Assembly (NCBI GenBank): GCA_963402885.1
Contig: OY727093.1
Coordinates: forward strand, 22,815,409-22,879,408
Direction: 5' to 3'
Length of the DNA stretch: 64,000 bases
Source: Antedon bifida
Taxonomy: Eukaryota; Echinodermata; Crinoidea; Comatulida; Antedonidae
Shown here: positions 1-45,100 of the stretch, piece after piece
Layout: every line of letters begins with the position of its first letter
Numbering within the stretch: the first letter of the stretch is position 1
Translations under genes and position numbers: made by a program
The notes under the pieces: generated by a model
The model's database searches: none
The model's input: the letters and a program-made list of their open reading frames with translations, nothing else
What the model was told of the DNA's origin: nothing

Positions 1-1087
1 GCAAACCACTTCATCAAAGAAGTAGATTGTTACAAATACTTGGGAGTGAATATTTCAAGAAACTTCTCCGAAAGTATACATGTTAATGATGTAGATAGAA
101 AAGGGAATAGACTAATTGGATATATCAAGTCCATTATTAATGAGCAAGAAGATTTTAATAAAATTTATTTTGGTAATATCTTGTGGAAAACTATAGCACT
201 ACCATCAATTAACTATGCATGTGTAATATCAGCTTATAGTGCCAGTAACTACAAAAAAAATAGAAAACATTCAGCTACAAATGGCTAAAACACTACTAAA
301 AGCACCGAGGAACACGCCATCATTGGCTCTGTTGGGTGACTTAGGATGGGATAGCATTGAAAATACCCATAATGAAATAAAAATTAAATATTTTGACAGG
401 CTTATCAATTTAGAAGCCCAACGTTGGTCCAAGCTGCATTATTTACCTTGCATGATAATAATGTTAATATAAAATGGCGATGGTTAAACTCAATTAAAAG
501 TATTCTGAATAATACTGGATTTAATAATGTATTCTCAAATAACATACCTATAGATTCAGCGTGGTTTAAATCTTTTAAGTGTGTTAATCGTCAAATGTAT
601 GAATTGGATTGGTTTAATAAAAGCTGTACCAAACCATCATTATCACTTTATGTTAAATTTAAGAAAACGCCTGAGTTAGAAAATTATCTTACTGTTAAAA
701 CTGATTTTCATGGTGCTCAATTGAAATTTAAGGCAAGATCAAATACTCTTCAACTTGAAAGTAGATTAAGTAAATGGGATATGAATAATACTGGTAATTG
801 TATGTTATGTAAGGATGAACCTGAAAATTTATATCATTTTATGTTAAATTGTAAAGTACTACAAGAAGTGCGAATTTCAGAATCTCAGAAACCTTAATGA
901 TTCTGGTCTATCAGATCTATGGAATTCAGAGGTTATTTTAATGATTATACTTGGTGGTGATTGTTCTGTTCTCATTCCAACAATGTCGATTAATATGGTA
1001 ATGACATTCTTGATAAATTCTGCAAATCATATCTTAAGAAAGCATGGGCCTTTAGACAACGTATTCAAATCTAACATTATTGAATGA
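1..1087 (+). mobile_element. Decayed non-LTR (LINE) retrotransposon, 3' part of ORF2
   Basis: Conceptual translation shows the tail of a reverse-transcriptase polyprotein: a YLGV motif near residue 14 of frame 1, then LPSINYA, typical of the thumb region of LINE ORF2 proteins. A C-x2-C-x8-H-x4-C zinc-knuckle-like motif lies at about 801-853. The reading frame changes at least three times (near 270, 430 and 890), so the copy is dead. The last coding-like stretch ends at a TGA near 1085. The 5' part lies outside the window. The clade was not determined. Confidence 0.8.
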
Positions 1088-2820
1088 TTTTTATATTTTA
1101 TATTGTATGTAATTTGGTTTAGTTATCTTACTGTTTTCTTTATCTTTTTTTTTAGTGACCAATTTCTGTTTACAGTCATCGAATACTTCACTACAGCTAA
1201 AATAATCTAATCTATGCTTTCCTGTTTATTGATGTTCCTAATTTGGGTTCCTATTGTTCCTTTCTTTGCTGGTAGACACTGTGTATCAAGAATGTGTATA
1301 TCTTAACATAGATTCTAAATTTGGTTTTATCGAATTTCCGTTTTTTATGAGTATTAACTTTTTTAATCTAGTCTACCTTTATTTTTATACTCATATATTT
1401 TTATATTGTATGTTTAATTGTTTTATGGATCTAAAAAACCAATGAAGTTACCGTACCTGGCATGAACCGCTTATAAAAAAAGACAAAATATACTGTTAAA
1501 TTTAACCAAAAACCAATTGTCTGACAAAAAAATTACATTATTTTTAAATAATGGGGTTTATTTTCGATCCAATTTTTGGTCGGATCAGGTTCCGTTTTCG
1601 GCCATCTCGACTTGTATGGACTATACCATTATAAAAAGATAGGAAAATAGGGGTGTCCCATTTATTAATTGAGTGTGCTAATGTTTTAAAATACTGCTGC
1701 TTTTGTTCTTTTGTTTAGTGCATTATGTTTCAGCAACAAAGGGAAAACAACTACGTCCTACATGCTGTAGAATTAATTTCAGTTTTCAAGTTAATACAGT
1801 ATATTATGGCTCTTTATTTCTATATAATTTGTAGGTATCCTTCCCTATTATGGATATTAGGTTGATTCCCTAAGGTGGATATTGAATAATTTTTACGGAT
1901 TTGTAGATACAGAAAGTATATAAAGAAATCAGTTTTTATTCCAGTTACAAATAAAAAATATAATTTACCTAACGATAAGACAGTAGTACATAATATTTAA
2001 CAAAGATGACAGTAGTACATTTAATAAGATCATATCACATACTGATTATTAGGTAATCAGTAAAACAAATAAACATTATAATTTTGTCAATGAATCTGTA
2101 CCATTTTGTTCTCAGAAAAAACAGCGGTTGACATTGCGTGTTTTTAGGTTTGGTTTTTCTAAAACGTTTTAAACACGTTTTTAAACGTTTCTGTGTAGAA
2201 ATAGATGTTCTAATTGAACAACGTTTGCATCAAAACGTTATAATAACGAATAGAATGCAAAACGGAGCTGACAATGTCGCTATGAAGAGATGATGGTGTC
2301 TAGCATGGAATACATGGGCAAGCCGTTTGCTGTAGAACGAGTCAAGTATTTGCATAGACAAACCATTCCCCGCTCTACCCAGCACCTTCTCAATTCGGTC
2401 TTTGGGCCCCCTTACATGCCCTTACTGATATTCCCAGCCCAACATACAATATCCCCAAATAGAACATCACTGATTAGTAAAACATAAACATTCTATAGTA
2501 CAAATATCCTGCTTTACCCCAAATAACCGAGTTTCCTCAAGCAGTACAGCCTTGTATTTAACTTCTTAACTATGATCAACATGTCCACCCATTTAAGCTT
2601 TAGTCAAACACTACTCCCAGATACTTATATTTGTTAACAATCTCTACTTCCTTTCCTTTAATTATTGTATACTGTCAGATCAATTTTGTTTTCGAAAATC
2701 AATCCTTATTTCTTTCGTTTTATTTATGTTTAGTTCAAGAAAATTGTTGCCATAATCGGTAAATCGAATAATCTCAGAAAGGTACAGAGAATAATCGTTG
2801 TTATAAGTCCAACTATAGCC
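1088..2820. other. AT-rich non-coding stretch, no gene seen
   Basis: No convincing exon on either strand. It contains one solitary copy (about 1990-2110) of the unit that forms the tandem array at 2825-3200. The rest is AT-rich single-copy-looking sequence. Confidence 0.5.
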
Positions 2821-2824
2821 GAGT

Positions 2825-3200
2825 CATCGTAAAACAAAAATACATATAATTAAGTCGTCAATGAATGTTACCATGTTGTTTCTGTATCTACAATCGTTTC
2901 ATTTATTTACATTTAACATTAGATGTAAATGTATCAGGTGATCAGTAAAGCAAATATTTACATATAATTACGTTAATGAATCTGTTACCATTTTGTTCTG
3001 TATCTACATTCGTTTCATTTATTTACATTTAACATTAATGTATCAGGTAATCAGTAAAACAAATAAACATATAATATATATCAATGAATCTGTTACCAGT
3101 TTGCTTCTGTTTTTAAAATTCGTTTTACGTATTTAGCATTAAATGTAAATGTATCAGGTGATCAGTAAAACAAACAAAAAACATATAATTATGTCAATGA
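2825..3200. repeat. About 112-bp AT-rich tandem repeat, about 3.3 units
   Basis: The phrase TCAATGAATCTGTTACC recurs at about 2859, 2973, 3081 and 3194, followed each time by a TTCATTTATTTACATTTAACATT-like segment and ATCAGTAAAACAAAT. Spacing is 109-114 bp. Units are diverged, so the array is old. Confidence 0.75.
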
Positions 3201-3546
3201 ATCTTCGATTATACTCGTCTACCGATTCCAGGTTCTTGGGTTCAAATCCATGTTGTTGGGATTTATCCCTTGCAAATAAAAAATATGATTTATCTACCGA
3301 TAGGATTGGGCCGATTAGAATGCAGCCAACATTCTTTTACATATTTCACAACATTATAGAGTGTAGGTAATTTAACCGATTGTAATGTAGTATTTAGGAT
3401 ATTTTAATATCGATTGTACTGTAGTATTTAGTTTAGTTGTTTTGTAGTTTAACATGTTTTAATTCCGATTGTACTATAGTTGTTTTTAATATGTTTTGAT
3501 TCCGATTGTAGGCTACTGTAGTATTTAAGATTTTCTAATTTCGAAT

Positions 3547-4052
3547 CCGATTGTAGGCCTACTAAAATTTAATGTGTTTAAATCCAGATAGGCATAACCA
3601 GGGAGATGTATCTCCCTGGCATAACATAGTATTTAATATGTTTTAATTATACTGTAGTGTTTAGTTTATATATATAGTAATTTGTATGATTTGTTTTTCA
3701 CTTTGGAGTGGTATGTGCGCTATAAAAATCCTGTTATTATTATCATTATTATAGTAAGTAAGTTACCTACTTATATAGTTAATATAGTAATATTATTATC
3801 CGATTGTAGGCCTACTAAAATTTAATGTGTTTAAATCCAGATAGGCATAACCAGGGAGATGTATCTCCCTGGCATAACATAGTATTTAATATGTTTTAAT
3901 TTTGATTATACTGTAGTGTTTGGTTTATATAGTAATTTGTATGATTTGTTTTTCATTTTTGAGTGGTATGTGCGCTATAAAAATCCTGTTATTATTATTA
4001 TTATAGTAAGTAAGTTACCTACTTATATAGTTAATATAGTAATATTATTATA
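3547..4052. repeat. 253-bp tandem duplication with internal hairpin
   Basis: The segment beginning CCGATTGTAGGCCTAC at 3547 is repeated from 3800, nearly base for base, to about 4052. Each unit carries an inverted repeat with 10-base arms CCAGGGAGAT and ATCTCCCTGG around a 2-base spacer. High identity indicates a recent duplication. Confidence 0.9.
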
Positions 4053-4379
4053 TTGTTACAAAATATTGGCACTCCGTAACGCAGTAGGCCTACCTAATAA
4101 TAACATGCCTTATAAAAAGTACATGCTTGCTAGTTTTTGATGTTCTGTATTGTAGGTTACATAACAGAACAATTGTAATTGTATTGTCTTCCCATTCAAT
4201 AGACACCCTTCTCTACATAAAACATAATACACCACACCCCTATCATAATAATGGTACGCGTTCTCAGAAATTCATTGTGTTCGCAAAGATAATGAAAATA
4301 GCTTTTGTTTTAGCCAGACATTGTGGAGCGCCTCATTAAAGAAATGGTCTGTTCTGTTAGTTGTTAATGTGCAATCAGA

Positions 4380-4625
4380 GCTTATTCTATCCGCCCATTG
4401 GCTAATGTGTTGTGTAAACAAAACCTGATTGGCCGATAAACCACATGCGTTTTACATGTAGTCGCTTCGTCTAGCTGCCGTATTTTCAAGCTTGTTTTCC
4501 GCTTTGGCTTAAATTTCTGGGGTCAATTTAGTATTATTTCCTATCATTAATTTAAAACAGAAGTACAGGAAGTTGTTTATTGCTAGCATTTACATTAGTA
4601 CACATTTGAAAATGTATTCTTTTCG
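4380..4625 (+). promoter_or_regulatory. Possible SMAD4 promoter and non-coding first exon
   Basis: Two ATTGG (reverse CCAAT) boxes near 4396 and 4428 lie in a locally GC-richer stretch. A good splice donor, TTTTCG followed by GTAAGC, sits at 4625/4626. The first coding SMAD4 exon has a candidate acceptor (ACTACAG, exon from 6955) 20 bases before its ATG, so a separate untranslated exon is expected upstream. This placement is inference. Confidence 0.35.
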
Positions 4626-5091
4626 GTAAGCGAATGACATTGAAACGTGTTGATGGTGTTTGCCTAGACAGTGTCTGGACGGTGTCTGTCCCCGTACCAA
4701 AACTCCAAAGAATTGCTTTTTTCTGTTAAGCTAGCCTAGTATCTAGGGCCTAGGCCTAACGGGCGTACAACATACTAAATCTGTTGAAGTTTTGCAATAC
4801 GCTATTGGTTGTGGTAAGTTTAGGAAGCTTGTTTTATCAACACCTATAATATAAACTGATAGGACCTAATTATCTCGAATTTTAGAGTATTTTAATTTTT
4901 ATAAATTTCAAGGCCATGCTTAGTTTAGGCCTAGTAGAGGCGCCTAGCTAGTTAGTAGAGTAGTAGTACTGGTAGGCTCTGAATTTAATAGTAGTAAGGG
5001 ATCTCCGTAGTAAGTAGGGCTAGTCTTAAAAGTCTATATGTCTATACTGTAAGTAGGCCTACTACTACAGTATTAGACTACAGAAGCTAGG

Positions 5092-5994
5092 CAGTGGTGG
5101 CGCCAGCGGGGAGGCTACTGGGGCTCTAACACGGGTACTTTTTGTCGGGGAATATAATAAACAGTAAAAATCGTTCGCGTTCACTTCGTAGCTTCAGCGC
5201 CTACAAAACCGCGACGTCCCATTGACGGTGAGTACGTCAGAGGGCTATAATATGCACTTTTTTATATGCATTCATTATTGCCAGCGATCAACTACTAAAC
5301 AATAGCTAGGTACGCACTTGTCTGGCGGTATCCCTTTGTACGAATCGTTCAACGTTGGGTCCAGACGCGTGATATCATGTTCCATCCAAGGACCAAAATG
5401 TGTACTGTAGAAGTTACTTTCCAGGCGACGGTTACGTTGTGTACTATGTGTCGACGTACGCTACACTACAGCAAATACGAATTATGTTAATTGTTCATAT
5501 GTTCACCAATTTTTTAATTTACAAATAACCTAAAATAAATATTTCATACATTACTAAACAAAAAAACATGCCATTTTCACTTAGCCAACATCTTATTATA
5601 GCTAAGTTATTAAATTTTCAATGTCCTGTATGTCATGAACTTATCACCACTCTGATTTCCCTGACTGAAAAGGGTCTACGCTTCTTCGCCTGTGGAGACG
5701 TTTTACGTTCGTGTACATTAATTTTTCTATGCTACAATTTATCAATATTTTGAACTTTTATTTTTTAAATTAAAAAATATGGATTGAAACAGTCATCGCG
5801 CATCGTTTTTCTGCACGCAGTATTTTATTTATGCATTATAAATAATAGAAAAAGTGGCTACCCTAACCCTGGCCTCAAATGACGCTAGAACGCGTTGCTA
5901 CCAGGGGCCCTTGGCGGCCCCCTGGCCCCCAGCCTAGTGTTGCTCGCATAGCCCCCTCGTTGGAGAATGTTGGAAGATCCTGGCGCCACCGCTG
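5092..5994. mobile_element. Non-autonomous hAT-like DNA transposon (903 bp)
   Basis: Termini are inverted repeats: CAGTGGTGGCGCCAG at the left, and a right end whose reverse complement starts CAGCGGTGGCGCCAG. They are flanked by 8-base near-identical target duplications, AAGCTAGG (5084-5091) and AGGCTAGG (5995-6002). CAGNG termini and 8-bp duplications are hAT hallmarks. The interior has no transposase ORF, so this is a deletion derivative or MITE-like copy. Confidence 0.85.
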
Positions 5995-6133
5995 AGGCTA
6001 GGCCTGTAAGCCAATATGAAACTAAGGTAGGTAGGCCTCTCTAGTTAGAAAATGAAAGAATACTACAGCAATTAAAGGTAGGTCGGCCTAACTAGCAGGA
6101 TTTGGAATTCTGGATTTTGGAATGCTGTTTTGA

Positions 6134-6496
6134 GTCACACCAAAGAACTTATAACACAAGAATCTCCTGTTCGTCCAAAGCTTGTAACAATTTCGAACGG
6201 CATTGTAGGATAGAATAGAGCTAATGGGTGGTGCCATTGTGAGCCATGGAGTAGCGCACCCGCATCAAATTAGAAAGTCAAAATCATAGAGGGGATCTGC
6301 TAATACTATAGAGGGGATAGAGTAATCCTCTATAGGAATTAATAGTTTTGACTTCCTAGTTTGGAGAGGGCGCTGGTCCATGCTGTGAAATGGCATCGCA
6401 GTTTGACCTTTTAACCCTGTACTTCCGATACTGTGTTTTGAATGCAAATTGAAGGACAGGACAGGAGATTCTTGTGTTATAAGTTCTTTGGTCACA
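6134..6496. repeat. Inverted repeat, about 33-bp arms
   Basis: The stretch around 6134-6168 (core ACCAAAGAACTTATAACAC) recurs in reverse complement at about 6462-6496, nearly exactly, with a spacer of about 290 bp. A 127-codon minus-strand ORF (6648 to 6265) overlaps the right arm but has no recognisable domain, so I treat it as chance or transposon debris. The flanking 6003-6950 holds nothing else I can identify. Confidence 0.65.
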
Positions 6497-6974
6497 TATT
6501 GAAAGAATAATTTTAACTGTTTTATTTTCCCTATGAGAACTGACAGTGCAGCCAAAAATAATTGATGAATTAATTTGACCAAATTAAATTCAGTGCTATT
6601 GAGACACTTACTGTAACAATACTGACAGTAGTTGTAGCGCTGCACCAACTACTTGTTTAATAAAGCTCAACTGTTAAATAAATGCAGTCACTCTCCAGAC
6701 ACCTTTGAAATCTACATAAAAATGAATCACACAATGTAGAGTATTCCCAGTGGCCACAAGAACTTCCGATTTCCAGTACAGTATCTTAGCTAAGTAAAAC
6801 AATATAATAATAAGAAGAAAAATTGATTTTGTTTATTGTACAAGAAATATATTCATACCATGGGCATCCAGTTATCAAACTCCACTTTTTAAAATTATGA
6901 TAAAATGATATTTCTGCTAGTCGTACAGTATTTACAATTATGTTTAAACTACAGGTACATTGTGAGAGAAATAG

Positions 6975-38812
<31,838 letters not shown>

Positions 38813-41800
38813 TTATTTTATCTTTGTACATAGCTTTTTCTCTCAAACTAAATCATGGTTAAATTTGAATAAAAGTATAATTGGATAATTGGCTTATACA
38901 TTGACCCTCGGATTTGATCATATCGGAAGCTGTAATTTATCATGCAGCACCATTTTTATCTGTCCTCAGGTTTTTTTTATTATAAGTAATTAAAACTACA
39001 TAAATTTTAACTTCATCAAATGTACAATTTTCAATTGTAAATTTTATGCTTGTCTTATGCGAGTAACAGTACTGTATGGATTCTGAAATAAAGTTAATTT
39101 TGATAAGGCGATAATTTATTATTTTAAGTTTAGCTGTACTAAACCACAATAGTAGATTATTTCTTTCTACATGGAATGAAAACATTTAATTTTTTTTATA
39201 ACACACCTAATCGTATTCTTGTAATTTGATTGGTAAATTACGCATCGTGTGTCATTTGGAATTAGCCCTACCTAAAAGTGATATCTAATGGTGATAATTA
39301 ACGTTAAATATAAAACATTGCTGCTAGATTTGTATCAAAGGCAATGTCATAATTATTATTTATATATAAGGCCGTTGTTTTTAGGAGAAAGGAATGGTGT
39401 TAGTGTACATATAGGAAATTAACTAAGGTATAATGGACGCACAGAGTATATTGAGCCATAGAGATGTTATAGTCTCCGTGTTTAGAGGCTTGACTAGGTC
39501 ATAGATGTAATCTCTATGGGCAAGCGCATAACTTGGTTCTAGTCAAATAACAGCATTTATCAGAAACCAATGTTTCAAACAATTTTCATCAAGTAATTTA
39601 AATATTTCTGACAATATTTTGTCCACACAGCTCTGTCAACAATGCTTAGTATACAGTTTTGGGGGTTTTTTATGATTTAAACTTTAAATTTTAAATTATG
39701 TTTGAATTGTCAATTAATTTTAATAACTTAAAAATGTGAGGTGTTTTTTAATTTGTTGAAATGTTTTTAAAATATTGTTATATTGGGGAATAACATGTGG
39801 CTTGCAGCCTAACTGATTCCGCACAGTTGTGGACGACACGTACACAAATGTTCTTCTGCCTTTCATGTCGAGTGCTGCCACCAAATGACACTCATTCGTC
39901 TGCCTAGAATAATGTAGTTTTTTGCTAGCAATTTAAATTGTGATTTGTATGTATTTGTTTTATCTGTTTGTTGTCAGTGTTGCATTATTATTTAAAAAGA
40001 GCCAAAGTTGTGCTCTGAAAAATGATGTTGTAATTATTGGTGCTGGGGCTATAATTGTTAAATAGTTTGAAACTTCAGCATCTCCCAAAAAAAATATGAA
40101 CCCATCATAACAATTATTTTGTTAATGCAGTTTTAATCATACCTACTTCAATATTTTATTTTAACTTTTGTTTTATAAATCATGAATAATACCAACAAAC
40201 TGGTTAATGAGAGATTTAGCATTTCTCAATTTAAAATTTTAATTATACAGTATTTCTAAAATAGAAAACACAAAATAAAATATATATCTTTAAACCAGCT
40301 AAGTATTTGACTAAGTGCATAAATTATATGCATTTTTTATAATTTTGAAGCTGGTCAATCAACATGGCAGTAATTCTACTGTGTATTGTCTATGTATGCA
40401 TGTCTGTATGCCTTTTTGTATTGTAACTATATATGCTTTTAATAAGAAAATATATGATTAAATAATAATCATGGAAATAGATCAACATTGTATTGTTTAT
40501 TTCTTCTTGTATACTAAATAATAACAGTGGAAATTCAAGACTAATATTACAAAATGGTGAAATTGTGAATTTTTTTTGAAATCATTATTCTCAGGTTAGT
40601 TAAAACCTCATTCAATTCAATTCAAAATCATCCATCATCAATTTAAATAAAAAGGTCTGATAACATGTGAAAATAGCATAAGCTTACCATATAGACCAAC
40701 CAAATAAACCTATGAGTGCTGTACATACAAACTGAGAAAAAAAACCCCAAAATAAATAAAATAACCAAAAATATTAGATGATTCATTATTCTAAAATTTA
40801 ACTGTCAATATTAAATAAATTGATTACACAATGAAATACAAAGGTATTGCAATTCATATGTTCATGCTTTCTTGAAGGCAGTGTTCCGCAGCCAAAAATT
40901 AACAGATAAAGTTCCTGTGGAGACGAGGTTTAACCGATTCTGCTCGAGAAAAATTAACCGATAATTATCTCGTTCAATCAAATCGTAATTACCCGATGAA
41001 AAACGAACCAATAATTTTCGTTATGGCTGCGGAAACAGGGCCAGAGTTTTTAATTTAGAAGCAGTCTTTTTTAGTGAAATATATATTGCAAACAAAATCA
41101 GTGATGTATCTTGTATTAAATATTTGAATTCCATTAATTCAGTTCACAAGTACAATTACTGTAGTTATATAGTGGGTGGTATTTTATATACTGTACTTTA
41201 TCCCTATTCCATAAAAAATCAAATACATACCTTAAGTACTGTAGGAACATTTCTTTATCAGATGTATTTAACAGTAACAGCCTACTGTATGTGTTGAAAC
41301 TAGCTAACCTCTGGTAAAGTATGTACTTTTATAATTATAAAACTAATATGACTATTTGAGATTGATTGGTAGATATTTCAGATTGCTGGTTTCTCTGAAA
41401 ATGACTGTTACCGTACATTAAATCAAAGAGGAAGGATAAAAACCAGCACATTATCGTACCTTTTGTGTGTGCTTTTATAGCATTGACATGCCTCTGTGTG
41501 CAATACATTCATTTCACATACAGTACTGTGCACCAAATAAAATAATTAGCACTAGCTTCTGTAAGCCTAAAATTATATAATTTAGTTAATATAAGTAGCA
41601 CCGTTTTTGGCCCAGAACCTAGTAAAATTTACCTATGCAATTCTTTTATTGTTCATTCCTAAAGGGAATTGTATTTTGTAGACTAAAAGTTCTTTGTAAT
41701 GTAACTTTAGTGGCATTGGCAAATATGTAACAAAAGTTTTAGTATGAAATTACAGTATATGATTTTTTTTAAATATTTTAATAAAACATGAGTTGTGTAG

Positions 41801-42149
41801 TGTTGTTTCGTGGTAAACATATTGACTACCACTTCTCAAGCATCATATGGATGCATTTATATCTTAATATGAGCACTTCAAATTGTTAACTTATCACACA
41901 CCAGACAGCTACACTTGGCTGTGGGTGAGATTTATAATATAATGAGCTGTGTTGGGCCTTCCTTGGTAACATATATGTAAACATCTATGAGTTAATAAAT
42001 TAAAATCTGCCTTAAAGTTAATAAAATGTAATTGCAGCATCATGTTCAATCTTGTATAGAGCACCATCAAAGGTGTCAAATGGCTGCTGTCACCCTTATA
42101 TTTTCCAACAAGAACTTCATAACACATGCAATCTCTGCTTTACTGTCAT
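38813..42149. other. SMAD4/LMAN1 convergent 3' region
   Basis: First SMAD4 poly(A) signal AATAAA at 38868-38873; further AATAAA-like words follow, so longer 3' ends are possible. No exon or ORF of note on either strand. A fold-back element lies at 40879-41040. The rest is AT-rich sequence. Confidence 0.6.
40879..41040. mobile_element. Short MITE with GCGGAACAC-type termini
   Basis: CAGTGTTCCGCAGCC at the left and its approximate inverse GGCTGCGGAAACAGG at the right bracket about 160 bp of non-coding sequence that itself has inverted ACCGATAATT motifs. Terminal inverted repeats of about 15 bp without an ORF indicate a MITE. Confidence 0.7.
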
Positions 42150-45100
42150 CTAGTAAAATTTCTTAGCAGCAGCTTCTTGCTTGATTCTGTTATTAAAAAA
42201 AGGTTGATAATGGTGTTTAGAAATATTAATATATGTTATACTTAATTAGTAATAGTGTGTGGTGTAGCCAAGTGTAGCCTGATTTTGATTTTAGTCACTG
42301 CTGCTATAAGAATTCAACATTTTCTTTTAAAACAACAGGGACAGCTTTGTCCCCTTATTAGGAGCAAGTTAAATTGAATCAAATTGAAAAATTAATTGAA
42401 ATTACAATTACATAATATTTTATTTTTAGAGTGTAGAGATTCATTAATGGTAGTTTTAAATAATACAATTAAAGAAAAGTATCTTTACTTACTTATATAT
42501 AACAAAACCAATAAACATGGCACACTGTAGACAGATTAGTATAACAAAGTACATTGGAGTTAGACATGTAGGGAATTCTGGGATTGGCGGACAAGCAATC
42601 TGCCTTGGCTGTAAATTAAATTTATTAGAGAAAGTTACAAGAGAATATTTCCAGATGAAAGTAATTGTATATAATATATAAATATTTACCGTTACAATAT
42701 ATCAATCATTTTTAATTTAAATAATTACTGATAAAACTTTTTGCACATTATTGTGCACAAAAGGCTATACCTAGTCTCCTAGCTGGTATTCTGCTATAAC
42801 AATTTCCATTTACAAACAAAAAACATGTACAGTCTCTAGTCCTCTTTTGGAAGAACAGTTTAGTTTAGTTGAATTTAGTAGATTTTTTCATAGCAACCTC
42901 TAATTTTAGTATTGAAAAATAGATATTTGTAATTTATGTCTTTTTTATTCTGTTTTTCAATTGATTGGGAAACCTATCAATTGTTGGTAGGCCTAACCTG
43001 GTCCCCCATGTTATTAGAGGATCAGTCCAAATGAATTACCTACCCACCTATAATAATGAACAACATAAACCAAATAATAATTATATGATATTAATAAATT
43101 CATTATTAGAAATAAAATACAATAGCAACAAACATACCTCGGGTCTTTTAACTAAACTACTTAAATCAGCTTTAATATTACGAAGATTATCTTGTATTTC
43201 ATGTGATAGTAGACTGCCCTCTATACCTCCACCTGCACCTTGCTGTTGGCTTTTAGCATGGATGAAGTTTGCCTTCTGTTGTATATCTCCAACAGAAGCT
43301 CTAATGAAATAAATAACAAAGAAAATGGTATTATCAAATGTAAATATACCTTTAAAAATTACAGGCTTCTCAGCAATTTAAAAACCAACGTCTGTTCTCA
43401 TTGAACATTAAAACTAAAGAAAAAATTAAAGAAGAAGAAATGATTATTTAATGATTTATCTAGTTGCATATGATATTAAAACTAACCTTATTTCAGTTAC
43501 TGATAGTTGTAAATCTGAATGTACTTTTAACAAGTTATCTATTTCATGTCGTTTGATGCCATCTTGTGGTTGACCTACAGGTTGTCCTTGTTGGATAGAA
43601 CCCATGTTAGTTATTGTTGAAATCGTCCTTTCTTGACGACCAGAAATTTCATCCAATTTCATTTGTAAAGATCTGCAGGATGTAAAATTGTATTGTATTA
43701 GTCATAAACATAAGGCTAAAATATAAAGTGATAATCATATACACTTTAGTAGGTTTTTTTTTTAGCAGTTTTTGATATTCCTATAAAGGGGACACCTTCA
43801 GGACCAAACAAAGTTGCCTCTGTAGAGTATTGGTAATAGTTAGCAAACTTGGTTTTTTTTTGTAAGTGTTAACAGAATTTATCAGCCCTTAAAATTCACT
43901 AATCAGTGTTGGAGAAAAATCCTCAGCACTGTTTGAAAATAAAAAAGTAAAAAAAATACAAAATAATAGTACAATAATGTTAAAAAATATAATCAAGGTA
44001 TGTATAAAATAACATAAATACAGTACATGTTATTTTTCCAGTGAGTATTAATACCTAGTTTAATACCTACAGTATTCAGGGAACACCCTATTAAAAAGAT
44101 TTTTTCATGTGAAGTGAACTAGGGGCAATATACACTAAAGACACACAAATATTCTTTTTTGGATCTGAAAGGTATACCCTTAATAGGAGTTCAACTGTAT
44201 ATCATCAATTTGAGCCTCTGCCATCCATATAAATTCAACAATATTAGATACAAAATTAACTATTAATAGAAAAAAAATATGTATGTACTGTTAGTTGTTA
44301 AAACAACAAGTGTGATATTTTATTTTATCATCAAATTTATGTATGCAAAACTCACCCCAATACTCTAATAATATTACTTTGAGATTCATAGACTTGCCGA
44401 AGCTCACGTGAGGTCTGATCTTCATACTGAATTAATTAAAATAAAAGGTTTATTACTCTTTATAAATGTAATACAACCACACTGTTAACTAAATTGCTTA
44501 AAGATGTATTGTCCCCCGAAACATGAAAAATGAAGATTAATAAAATCAGACTTTAAACAGGCCATTTTTCAGTTTTAATTAATTTATTCACTTCTTTAAA
44601 AAAAAACCAACAAAAATAATTATTTCACTTCACTAAAAAGACAAAAGAAATGGTTAATTTTAACCAAAAACCATTGTTTGACAGACAATTTAAGCATTTT
44701 TTTGCCTTGAATTACATTTTTTTCAGGTAAATCATTTTTTTTTCAATCCATTTTTTTTTTTAAATGGCATATTCAAGAAAAAACTTGAAATAAAAAAATA
44801 TTTAAGGGGACAGTATATATTATGTAATCAACAATTAATTTTTTTAGAGTTAAAACAGTATTTTTATTACTATCAAAATAATATAATACTAAGGAAACAC
44901 CTTAAAATTGTAGTCCATAAATAAGAGGCTTTTATTGTCATTTATTAATAAAATTTCAAACTAATTCTGATTCGCTTGTTGGCTGCCATGATTTTAAAAA
45001 CATTCACTTCAGATATGAATTATTAATTGTGAATGCATTAATTCATTAAATCCAAAAGCAAAATACTGAAAAATAAAACAATACTGTGGATACAGAGGCT

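Noticed and set aside
40321..42149. Additional genes between SMAD4 and LMAN1
   Set aside because: No frame with splice support or recognisable protein on either strand; only AT-rich sequence and a MITE.
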